Part shown: positions 1-6,201 of the stretch, piece after piece
Layout: each line of letters begins with the position of its first letter
How positions within the stretch are numbered: the first letter of the stretch is position 1
Assembly (NCBI GenBank): GCA_030630065.1
Contig: DAOVNU010000026.1
Location: forward strand, 1 to 7,677
From: a bacterium
GTDB taxonomy: Bacteria > Ratteibacteria > UBA8468
Direction of reading: 5' to 3'
DNA: 7,677 nucleotides
The notes under the pieces: generated by a model
The model's database searches: none
Told to the model about the DNA's origin: nothing
Seen by the model: the letters and a program-made list of their open reading frames with translations, nothing else
Made by a program: the position numbers and the translations under genes

Positions 1-1760
1 AATCTGCTCACCGCAAACTTCTCCATATATTCGGACATATCAATCTGCACCAGGGCCTTTTCAGAGCCAAAGAGGAATTCTGACAATGCTTTTGCCAGTA
101 ACGTTTTACCCACACCGGTTGGACCTAAAAAGATAAATGAACCGATTGGTCGTTTAGGGTCTTTGAGACCGGCCCGGGACCTTCTGATTGCCCGGGAAAG
201 TGCTATGATTGCTTCATCCTGCCCCACAACCGTCTTATGAATTTCCTGCTCCATTTCCAGAAGTCGCTTACTTTCCTCTTTCTGAAGTTGGACTACCGGG
301 ATACCGGTCCAATCGGATACAATACCGGCAATCTCTTCTTCTCCAACTTCGGTTTTTCCTTTTGGTCTGTTTTGCTGCCGCTTTTCCTTTGTCTCCTGAA
401 ACCTTCTCTTTAAGTCCCGTTCGTTATCCCGCAGTTTTGCTGCTTTTTCAAACGCCTGGCGGGAACTGGCTTCCTCCTTCTCGGCAGTTACTTTGGCAAT
501 TTGCTCCTGCATTTCTTTCAGGTCAGCGGGAAGGATGGAAAGATTAACTCTAACACGAGAGGCAGCTTCGTCAACCAGGTCAATTGCCTTATCCGGCAAG
601 AATCTTCCGCTGATATAACGGTCGGAGAGTCGTGCAGCTGCCTCCAGGGCACTGTCAGTAATCTTGAGTTTGTGGTGGGTTTCATACTTTCCGCGTAGAC
701 CCTTTAAAATTTCAATCGTTTCTTCTACGGTAGGAGGGTTAACAATGATGGTCTGGAACCTTCTTTCTAATGCGGCGTCCTTCTCAATATATTTGCGGTA
801 TTCGTTAAGGGTAGTAGCGCCAACACACTGCATCTCACCCCGGGAAAGGGCGGGCTTAAAGATATTGGAGGCATCGATTGCCCCTTCTGCTCCACCAGCA
901 CCGACTAAGGTGTGGAGTTCATCAATAAAGATAATAATATTTTTGAAATTCATAATCTCATTCATTACCGCCTTAATCCTACTTTCAAACTCTCCGCGGT
1001 ATTTTGTCCCGGCAACCATTGAGGTTAAATCCAGCATTATTACCCTTTTGTCCTTTAAGATTTCAGGGGCTTTTCCGGAAGCGATGGTTTGAGCAAAACC
1101 TTCCACGATGGCGGTCTTTCCCACTCCTGCCTCTCCTAAGAGAACAGGATTGTTCTTCTTTCTCCGACAGAGAATTTGAGTAACCCTTTCTATTTCCTTT
1201 TCTCTGCCAACGACCGGGTCAAGTTTTCCCTCTTTTGCCAATTTAGTCATGTCCGTTCCAAAAGCATCCAGAGCCGGCGTTTTTGTTCTCCTTGCTCCTT
1301 TCTTTGTTTTAGAAGGAAATTTTTCTCCCCCTAAAAGTTGTACAATTATTTTTCTCGTTTTTTCCAGAGTTACCCCTAATCTGGTAAGGACCTGGGCTGC
1401 AATGCCATCCTTTTCTCTAATTAAACCCAAAAGTAAGTGTTCGGTTCCAATGTAGTTGTGCGCCATCCCTCTTGCCTCTTCAATCGCAAGTTCTAAAACT
1501 TTCTTGCTCTGGCTGCTCAAAGGAATGTCCCCAATTACTAAAACCGGAGCGCCAACGCTGATTAGTTTTTCTATCTCCAGTTTGATTTGTTCCAAATTCA
1601 GACCCATCATCTCCAGAGCAGCCGCAGCTACTCCCTGACCTTCACGAACAAGAGCAAGCAGCAGATGCTCGGTTTGAATGCGACTCTGACCCAGATGCAC
1701 TGCCTGCTCCTTGGCAAGGTCAAGAACCTTTTTTACCCGATTAGTAAATCTCTCAAACAT
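1..1760 (-). CDS. clpC: ATP-dependent Clp protease ATP-binding subunit ClpC (3' end beyond window)
   Basis: Hsp100/AAA+ unfoldase that feeds substrates into the ClpP protease in the cytoplasm. The reading frame is open from the ATG at 1760 to the window edge, giving 586 codons of a protein usually a little over 800 residues, so the end of the second AAA+ domain is missing here. Visible in order: two Clp-N repeats (about 1-145, each with a TEHLLL motif), first Walker A GEAGVGKT at 209-216, Walker B IIIFIDE ending at E281, a middle/UVR-like segment around 430-455 (AFEKAAKLRDNERDL) that separates ClpC from ClpA, and second Walker A GPTGVGKT at 546-553. The start overlaps the end of mcsB by 8 bases and is preceded by an AGAGG Shine-Dalgarno five to six bases upstream. 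The neighbouring mcsA and mcsB, its adaptor/kinase partners, support ClpC over ClpB or ClpA. No frameshift or stop is seen. Confidence 0.96.
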   Translation of the reverse strand, partial: MFERFTNRVKKVLDLAKEQAVHLGQSRIQTEHLLLALVREGQGVAAAALEMMGLNLEQIKLEIEKLISVGAPVLVIGDIPLSSQSKKVLELAIEEARGMAHNYIGTEHLLLGLIREKDGIAAQVLTRLGVTLEKTRKIIVQLLGGEKFPSKTKKGARRTKTPALDAFGTDMTKLAKEGKLDPVVGREKEIERVTQILCRRKKNNPVLLGEAGVGKTAIVEGFAQTIASGKAPEILKDKRVIMLDLTSMVAGTKYRGEFESRIKAVMNEIMNFKNIIIFIDELHTLVGAGGAEGAIDASNIFKPALSRGEMQCVGATTLNEYRKYIEKDAALERRFQTIIVNPPTVEETIEILKGLRGKYETHHKLKITDSALEAAARLSDRYISGRFLPDKAIDLVDEAASRVRVNLSILPADLKEMQEQIAKVTAEKEEASSRQAFEKAAKLRDNERDLKRRFQETKEKRQQNRPKGKTEVGEEEIAGIVSDWTGIPVVQLQKEESKRLLEMEQEIHKTVVGQDEAIIALSRAIRRSRAGLKDPKRPIGSFIFLGPTGVGKTLLAKALSEFLFGSEKALVQIDMSEYMEKFAVSR

Positions 1761-2808
1761 TTTTACCTCTTTTCAACCTGTCCCTCACTAACTTTGCTCT
1801 GGCGCGGTCCCTTTCCTGAGGAGATAAACTCTTGCCTATAATCTTCTGGATATGAGCCGGAAGAGTGAGAACGTCAAGTTCATTAATCAAGTCCATTTCA
1901 AGGTTAATGATTGACAACTCAATACCCAATCTTAGAGTGGATAATAGCGATATTGACTCCTGACTGGTTAAAAACCGTGAGTTCTGCAGGATTCCGTAAG
2001 CTCGCCAAACCTTATTTTCCACAGAGTTTTTCTCCCGGGAAAGAAGATTTTTACGCGCCGTTTCTTCATAACCAATCAGTTGCGTCATTAAACTCTCCAT
2101 ATGGGCAACAATCTCTTCCTCGCCTTTCCCTAATGTTGCTCCGTTGGAGATTTGAAAGGCGTTGCCCTTTGCTTCACTTCCCTCTCCGTAAAACCCGCGG
2201 ACCACAATTCCCAATTTAGTGAGAGCCGGAAGAACCTTATGAATCTCTCTGGTGATGGCAAGGCCGGGAAGATGGACCATTACCGAGGCGCGCATCCCTG
2301 TACCCAGATTAGTGGGACAGGCGGTAAGATAACCCCAATCCGCATCAAAGGCAAAACCGATTGCTTCATTTAACGCCTCATCCAGTTGATTAATCAGCAA
2401 CCAGCAGTCCCTCAATTGTAAGCCGGATTCCAATACCTGTATTCGTAAATGGTCCTCTTCATTAACCATAATACTGATAACCTCTCCCTCACCGATAATG
2501 AGAAATCTTCCTTCTTTCCTTTCATATTCAGGACTGATAAGATGCCTTTCCACTAAAAAATCCCGGTCTAAACTGTTGAGGTTTTCCATCTCTACTAAAA
2601 TTCCATTTTTGAAATGAGAATCCTTTTTCAGAACAGGACGAATTCTCTGAGCAATTTTGAGCAGGTCTTTCTTTTTTGCCCAGTGAGGGAAGGAAAGATT
2701 TTCTAAGTTTCTGGCCAGACGGATGCGGGAACTGAGCACAAGTTTACTCTTCGGACCTTTGTTTTTTAACCAGTTGCTTGTTTTAGTGACCAGATCATCC
2801 AATTCCAT
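1753..2808 (-). CDS. mcsB: Protein-arginine kinase McsB
   Basis: Phosphagen-kinase-fold enzyme that phosphorylates arginine side chains on proteins; in Firmicutes phospho-arginine tags proteins for ClpCP. At 351 residues it is close to the family length (about 350-365). Visible motifs: SSRIRLARN at 26-34 (nucleotide-binding arginines), NEEDHLRI at 116-123, the phosphagen-kinase signature CPTNLGTGMRAS at 164-175 with the active-site Cys164, RGFYGEGSEAKG at 204-215 and QISN at 219-222. Near the C-terminus RDRARA at 333-338 matches the RDxxRA motif, the McsB-specific phospho-arginine docking and allosteric site, which creatine and arginine kinases lack; this is what makes the protein-kinase call firm. 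Its ATG shares one base with the mcsA stop (TAATG), so translation is probably coupled, and only a distant AGGAAA lies upstream. It overlaps clpC by 8 bases. Confidence 0.95.
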   Translation of the reverse strand: MELDDLVTKTSNWLKNKGPKSKLVLSSRIRLARNLENLSFPHWAKKKDLLKIAQRIRPVLKKDSHFKNGILVEMENLNSLDRDFLVERHLISPEYERKEGRFLIIGEGEVISIMVNEEDHLRIQVLESGLQLRDCWLLINQLDEALNEAIGFAFDADWGYLTACPTNLGTGMRASVMVHLPGLAITREIHKVLPALTKLGIVVRGFYGEGSEAKGNAFQISNGATLGKGEEEIVAHMESLMTQLIGYEETARKNLLSREKNSVENKVWRAYGILQNSRFLTSQESISLLSTLRLGIELSIINLEMDLINELDVLTLPAHIQKIIGKSLSPQERDRARAKLVRDRLKRGKNV

Positions 2809-3296
2809 TACTTTGCTTTTTCTATTTCCTTAATCTTGTCCCGCAGTTTTGCGGCTGTCTCAAATTCTTCTCTGGCTACCGCATCTTTCAATTTTTCTCG
2901 TAGGAGTTGAACATCAGAACTTTTTTCTCTTTTCTCTTTTTTCCTTCTCCCGGGGAATTTACCAACGTGTTTACTGGTTCCATGTATTTTTTTTAGGAGC
3001 GGCTCAAGCATTTTGTGAAAAGATGAATAACATTGGCTACAACCCAGAAGGCCTATGTTCTTGAAGTTGGAATAAGTAAATCCACAATTTTTGCAGATTA
3101 ATTCTGTTTCTAAAGGGGATATCTGCTCTGGCTCTACAAGACCCCCTAAGAGGTCAGGGAGAGAGAAGGCAGCGGGTAGGGTAAACCCCCTCTTTTTAGC
3201 GCATAGTTCACAGAGATGCAATTCTGTAGTCACTCCGTTGATAATTTCGGTATAGTGGAAAGTGGCTTCCCGTTTTCCGCATTCATCACAGAGCAT
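2808..3296 (-). CDS. mcsA: McsA-like zinc-finger/UVR-motif activator of McsB
   Basis: Small cytoplasmic zinc protein that in Firmicutes activates the McsB kinase. It has 162 residues, within the usual range. Four CxxC knuckles are visible: Cys3/Cys6, Cys29/Cys32, Cys68/Cys71 and Cys86/Cys89, consistent with two zinc sites. A LEPLLKKIHG segment (97-106) and the following GTSKHVGK (106-113) are typical of the family. A lysine/arginine-rich linker (117-125) leads to a C-terminal UVR (UvrB/UvrC-type) helical hairpin at about 128-162 (LREKLKDAVAREEFETAAKLRD). The ATG at 3296 lies inside the end of ilvE (11-base overlap), with a GGAAGG-type Shine-Dalgarno about eight bases upstream, which supports this start. 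Directly followed by mcsB with a one-base overlap. The gene is often annotated only as a UvrB/UvrC motif-containing protein; the position next to mcsB and clpC makes McsA the better name. Confidence 0.9.
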   Translation of the reverse strand: MLCDECGKREATFHYTEIINGVTTELHLCELCAKKRGFTLPAAFSLPDLLGGLVEPEQISPLETELICKNCGFTYSNFKNIGLLGCSQCYSSFHKMLEPLLKKIHGTSKHVGKFPGRRKKEKREKSSDVQLLREKLKDAVAREEFETAAKLRDKIKEIEKAK

Positions 3297-4158
3297 ATTC
3301 TTTCCCTTCCTGATTTACTAATTCCTTGAAGCCAAGCATTAATCTTTTGGTAAAAGGACCAACCTTCCCATCCTTAATGCTCCTTCCGTCAAGTTCGGTT
3401 ACGGGGATAATTTCCGCCGCCGTTCCGGTGAGAAAAATTTCATCGCTGTTGTAAAGGTCGTAACGAGTGAGGAGGGGCTCAAGACAGTTGATTTTGAAAG
3501 ATTGCGCCAAGTCAATAACAACGTTCCGGGTAATTCCTTCCAGGGTGCCGACTGAGATTGGGGGGGTGAGAAGAGTTCCATTTTTAACCATAAAGATGTT
3601 GTCTCCCGAACATTCTACCACATAGCCATCCCTATTGAGCATCAGCGCTTCCAGGGCACCAGAATTTGTTGCCTCGATCTTTGCGAGAATATTATTGAGA
3701 TAATTTAAGGATTTAATCGCGGGATTTAAGGATTCAATGTCACTGCGTCTTGTGGGAACGGTTACCAATCTTAAACCCTTTCCGTATAATTCCCGGGGAT
3801 AAAATTGAATTTTACTGGCGATAATAAAGATTGTAGGAGAAGGACATTTGACAGGGTCCAGCCCTAAATCTCCGACTCCTCTGGTTGTTACTACGCGGAT
3901 ATAGGCATCCTTAAGATTATTGGCGCGCAGGGTTTTGATGATTGCCTCTTCCAATTCCTTCAAAGATAAAGAAATCTTAAGCATAATGGCTCTGGCGCTT
4001 TTGTAAAACCTTTCCAGATGCTCATCTAATTTGAAAATCCTGCTGTTGTAACTGCGAATACCCTCAAAAACACCATCGCCGTATAAAAGTCCATGGTCAA
4101 AAACGGAAACTTTCGCTTCTTCCTCGGGAACAATTTTCCCATTCAGCCAGATTTTCAT
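3286..4158 (-). CDS. ilvE: Branched-chain amino-acid aminotransferase (class IV PLP enzyme)
   Basis: PLP-dependent transaminase that interconverts leucine, isoleucine and valine with their 2-oxo acids, using 2-oxoglutarate/glutamate. 290 residues, a normal length. Features: N-terminal IWLNGKIVPEEEAKVSVFDHG and GDGVFEGIR (3-35), a RVVTTRGVGDLGLDP stretch (88-102), the PLP lysine Lys149 in IKSLNYLNN, Glu182 in VVECSGDNIF, GTLEGITRNVV (204-214) and the phosphate-binding TGTAAEIIPV (244-253). These fit IlvE better than D-amino-acid aminotransferase or aminodeoxychorismate lyase, although substrate range cannot be fixed from sequence. The conserved N-terminus begins at the ATG at 4158, so the start is firm, yet no Shine-Dalgarno precedes it; the leader is only A/T and the predicted promoter sits 11 bases upstream. 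It is the first gene of the overlapping ilvE-mcsA-mcsB-clpC set, with no obvious metabolic link to the other three. Confidence 0.93.
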   Translation of the reverse strand: MKIWLNGKIVPEEEAKVSVFDHGLLYGDGVFEGIRSYNSRIFKLDEHLERFYKSARAIMLKISLSLKELEEAIIKTLRANNLKDAYIRVVTTRGVGDLGLDPVKCPSPTIFIIASKIQFYPRELYGKGLRLVTVPTRRSDIESLNPAIKSLNYLNNILAKIEATNSGALEALMLNRDGYVVECSGDNIFMVKNGTLLTPPISVGTLEGITRNVVIDLAQSFKINCLEPLLTRYDLYNSDEIFLTGTAAEIIPVTELDGRSIKDGKVGPFTKRLMLGFKELVNQEGKEYAL

Positions 4159-4169
4159 ATTTTTTTATT

Positions 4170-4198
4170 ATTATAATACATTTGTCCGAATCTTGCAA
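4170..4198 (-). promoter_or_regulatory. Predicted sigma70-type promoter for ilvE-mcsA-mcsB-clpC
   Basis: In the 43-bp gap between lolD and ilvE the minus strand reads TTGCAA (4198-4193, 4 of 6 matches to the -35 consensus), exactly 17 bases, then a perfect TATAAT -10 box (4175-4170). The expected transcription start, about seven bases further on near 4163, leaves only about five untranslated bases before the ilvE ATG at 4158. The gap is A/T-rich, so a chance match is possible, but ideal spacing and a full -10 box at the largest non-repeat gap after lolD make it credible. It would let the Mcs/Clp genes be expressed apart from the upstream pdaD-speB-lolCD genes. No CtsR-like heptad repeat is seen here. 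Confidence 0.6.
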
Positions 4199-4201
4199 CT
4201 T

Positions 4202-4882
4202 TTAACTCTTAACTATTCTCCCCTCCCTGAGAGTAAGCGCTCTGGTTGCTATTTTGGCGATTCTCTCGTTGTGGGTGGCAAGAAGAAAGGTCTGGCGATT
4301 TTCCTGATTCAGTCGGCAGATAGATTTTAGAAAAAAATCGCTTGCTTCTTTATCCAGGTTTCCGGTGGGTTCATCGGCAAAAATGATTTCAGGATTGTTA
4401 ATGAGTGCGCGGGCGATGGCCGCACGTTGTTGTTCTCCACCGGAGAGCTGCGCGGGACGAAAATTCATTCTCTCGGAAAGACCAAATTCAGTGAGCAAAC
4501 TCCTTGCTCTTCCCTCAAAAATTTTCATATTTCCTCTTCCCCTAATGAAAGAAGGTAAACTCACATTCTCTAAAATAGTGAATTCGGGGAGGAGATGGTA
4601 AAATTGAAAGATGAAACCAAACTTTTCGTTACGGAGTTTAGACAGTTTCTCGTCCGAAAGGCAGGAGATGTCTGCTTTATCCAACAGTATCTTCCCTTCG
4701 GTTGGTCTATCCAAACCTCCGAGGAGATGCAGGAGAGTGCTTTTCCCTGAACCCGAGGGACCGAAGATAACTACAATCTCGCCGCGCTTCAGGGAAAGAT
4801 TAACTCCCGAAAGAGCAACTACCCCTTTTTCTCCCTCCTGATAAACCTTCTTCAAATTTTCCGCAATAAGATAATCTTCCAT
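4202..4882 (-). CDS. lolD: Lipoprotein-releasing ABC transporter ATP-binding protein LolD
   Basis: Cytoplasmic ATPase that powers extraction of lipoproteins from the inner membrane for transfer to the outer membrane. 226 residues, as expected. Walker A GPSGSGKST at 41-49, Q-loop at Gln93 within FQFYHLLPEFTILENV (close to the characteristic LolD stretch YQFHHLLPDFTALENV), ABC signature LSGGEQQR at 146-153, Walker B IIFADE at 166-171, D-loop GNLD, and the switch histidine His204 in ATHNE. It belongs to the LolD/MacB/FtsE superfamily; the Q-loop context and the neighbouring LolC/E-type permease favour LolD over MacB or FtsE. The start ATG at 4882 is 16 bases after the lolC stop, with a weak GAGTGG overlapping that stop as the only ribosome-binding candidate, suggesting coupling to lolC. 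Confidence 0.93.
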   Translation of the reverse strand: MEDYLIAENLKKVYQEGEKGVVALSGVNLSLKRGEIVVIFGPSGSGKSTLLHLLGGLDRPTEGKILLDKADISCLSDEKLSKLRNEKFGFIFQFYHLLPEFTILENVSLPSFIRGRGNMKIFEGRARSLLTEFGLSERMNFRPAQLSGGEQQRAAIARALINNPEIIFADEPTGNLDKEASDFFLKSICRLNQENRQTFLLATHNERIAKIATRALTLREGRIVKS

Positions 4883-4898
4883 TATTTTTTTTAACCAC

Positions 4899-6086
4899 TC
4901 ATTCGTATCGTAAAGCTTCGGTTGGTTCTAATTTTCCTGCCTTCCAGGCCGGGTAGAGAGTTGCCAGAAATGTGATAACCAGAACTGTAGCGCTGATTGT
5001 GATCAGGTCGCTTCCCTGCACCTTGATCGGCAGGTAAGAAAGGTCATAGACAAATGCCGGCAGTTTGATGAATTGATATTTTTCCAGAAGGAAGGCAAGG
5101 AAAAGCCCGAGCCCCATGCCAAAAACAAGCCCTGTTACTCCGATCAACATTCCTTTGAGAATAAAAATCATCCTGATTCCCTTTTTAGTTACCCCTAAAG
5201 ATTTAAGGATACCAATATCCTTAACCTTTCTATAAACCATTGTCATCAAGGAACTGGCAATGTTAAAGGCGGCTACTAAACTGATTAAGGCAAGGATAAT
5301 GCTCATTGCTCGTTTCTCAAGAGCAATGGCGGCAAAGAGAATCTTGTTTTCTCTGAGCCAACTTCTTACAATGTAATTCTTGCCTAAAGAATGTGCGAGA
5401 GATTGCGCCGACCTTTCTGACTTTAGAAGATTTCGGGTTTTAACCCCGATTCCGGTAGCCATTCCAGGAAGAGCGAATTCTTCCTGGGCCTTGTTCAAAT
5501 TAATAAAACTATAAGCGCTGTCGGTTGCGTAAAGCCCGGATTCGAAAAAACCGCTTACGATAAAATCACTTCCTTTTCCCGAGAGTCCGCTGATTAAGCG
5601 GAGCTTTTCTCCTTTTTTTACGCCTAAACTTCGGGCAAGTTCCTTACCCAGAATTATCTTATTTCCGGAAAGGTCCAACTCTTTTTTCTTGAGCCAATCT
5701 TTAACATTGGTAACTGCAATTTCTCTTTCCAGGTCAATTCCTTTTACTATTCCACCGGAGATGCCGTTTCCAGATTGGAAGAGCGCCTGGGTTTCGATAA
5801 ATGGGGAAATGCCCACAATCTCCTTGCCCAGACAGTTTTTCGTTCTTTCAATTACTCTTTCATAATTGGTTATCGGTCCTCTCTGAGAGATGGTGATGGA
5901 GGCAAAAGAGCCGGCAATCTTTTCCTTAAGGGATGAACTGAATCCGCTCATCACTCCGAGCACCAGAATCAGGGCGGCAACTCCAATAGCAATACCCAGG
6001 ATTGAAGTTAGGATAGAGAAATGGACAAAAGCTTCCCTGCTTTTCCTTCTTAAATAACGTGTTGCAATAAATAACCGGTAATCCAT
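4899..6086 (-). CDS. lolC: LolC/LolE-family lipoprotein-releasing ABC permease
   Basis: Inner-membrane permease that pairs with LolD to release lipoproteins for transport to the outer membrane. From the ATG at 6086 it has 395 residues, slightly shorter than the roughly 400-415 of E. coli LolC/LolE. Layout: a short N-terminus (MDYRLFIATRYLRRKS), TM1 about 21-45, a periplasmic MacB-type core domain about 46-258, then an FtsX-like permease domain with TM2 about 261-283, TM3 about 308-333 and TM4 about 360-380, ending in the typical YPAWKAGKLEPTEALRYE. The frame stays open upstream to an ATG at 6152, but those 22 extra residues are encoded by the palindromic element at 6094-6201 and do not resemble the family, so 6086 is chosen; MDYRLFIATRYL is the usual start of the family. 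No Shine-Dalgarno is in place before 6086: a GGAG lies some 19 bases away, inside the repeat arm. Only one permease gene is present, so LolC and LolE cannot be told apart; it may act as a homodimer. Confidence 0.9.
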   Translation of the reverse strand: MDYRLFIATRYLRRKSREAFVHFSILTSILGIAIGVAALILVLGVMSGFSSSLKEKIAGSFASITISQRGPITNYERVIERTKNCLGKEIVGISPFIETQALFQSGNGISGGIVKGIDLEREIAVTNVKDWLKKKELDLSGNKIILGKELARSLGVKKGEKLRLISGLSGKGSDFIVSGFFESGLYATDSAYSFINLNKAQEEFALPGMATGIGVKTRNLLKSERSAQSLAHSLGKNYIVRSWLRENKILFAAIALEKRAMSIILALISLVAAFNIASSLMTMVYRKVKDIGILKSLGVTKKGIRMIFILKGMLIGVTGLVFGMGLGLFLAFLLEKYQFIKLPAFVYDLSYLPIKVQGSDLITISATVLVITFLATLYPAWKAGKLEPTEALRYE

Positions 6087-6093
6087 AGTTTTG

Positions 6094-6201
6094 GGGGTCA
6101 GGTCTCCACATTTGACAAACGTAGTAGACGAGCTTGCTCGTCGGTCAACCAAGGTTGACTACTACATATAAATATTTTGTCAAATGTTGAGACCTGACCC
6201 C
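6094..6201. repeat. 108-bp palindromic element with 26-bp terminal inverted repeats (MITE/REP-like)
   Basis: The left arm 6094-6119 (starts GGGGTCAGGTCTC, ends ACATTTGACAAA) and the right arm 6176-6201 are inverse complements at 25 of 26 positions; the single mismatch is at 6107/6188. Between them lies a second, self-contained palindromic module (6121-6165) and an A/T-rich stretch 6166-6175. No reading frame for a transposase is inside, and no clear target duplication flanks it. From memory, arms beginning GGGGTCAGGTCT occur repeatedly in bacterial genomes near small Y1/IS200-like (REP-associated) transposase genes; this recollection was not checked. The element fills the speB-lolC junction, contributes the last six codons and the stop of speB, and ends seven bases from the lolC ATG. 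There is no T-run after any hairpin, so it is not a normal intrinsic terminator. Confidence 0.88.
6121..6165. repeat. Internal three-stem palindromic module
   Basis: Inside the larger element are two perfect adjacent hairpins, GACGAGC-TT-GCTCGTC (6127-6142) and GTCAACC-AA-GGTTGAC (6144-6159), separated by one G. They are enclosed by a perfect 6-bp outer stem, GTAGTA (6121-6126) with TACTAC (6160-6165). In single-stranded DNA or RNA this would form a three-way junction, with every base from 6121 to 6165 paired except the two dinucleotide loops (in practice opening to four) and the one spacer base. The shape resembles REP-type hairpins recognised by Y1 transposases; the function is inferred only from shape. 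Confidence 0.85.

Noticed and set aside
209..1841. Several plus-strand open frames opposite clpC (for example 209-547, 664-1092, 1249-1455)
   Set aside because: They are antisense shadows of a clear ClpC frame, with no family resemblance or ribosome-binding sites.
1753..2808. Creatine or arginine kinase (free-substrate phosphagen kinase)
   Set aside because: The C-terminal RDxxRA motif, the length and the mcsA-clpC neighbours identify McsB.
2930..2990. Low-complexity T/C-rich tract as a possible repeat or insertion
   Set aside because: It encodes the lysine/arginine-rich linker of McsA in frame and needs no other explanation.
1911..4841. Plus-strand frames opposite mcsB, mcsA and lolD, and the minus-strand frame 3399-3581 inside ilvE
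   Set aside because: They are out-of-frame shadows of conserved genes with complete motifs.
6087..6152. A 22-residue N-terminal extension of LolC starting at the ATG at 6152
   Set aside because: It is encoded by the palindromic element and does not resemble the family; the next methionine (6086) begins the typical MDYRLFIATRYL.
6121..6165. Intrinsic terminator after speB
   Set aside because: The hairpins are strong but no T-run follows on either strand, and lolC continues in the same direction.
6112..6181. TTGACA boxes in both repeat arms as promoters for lolC or speB
   Set aside because: They match the -35 consensus, but no -10 box lies at 16-18 bases on either strand.
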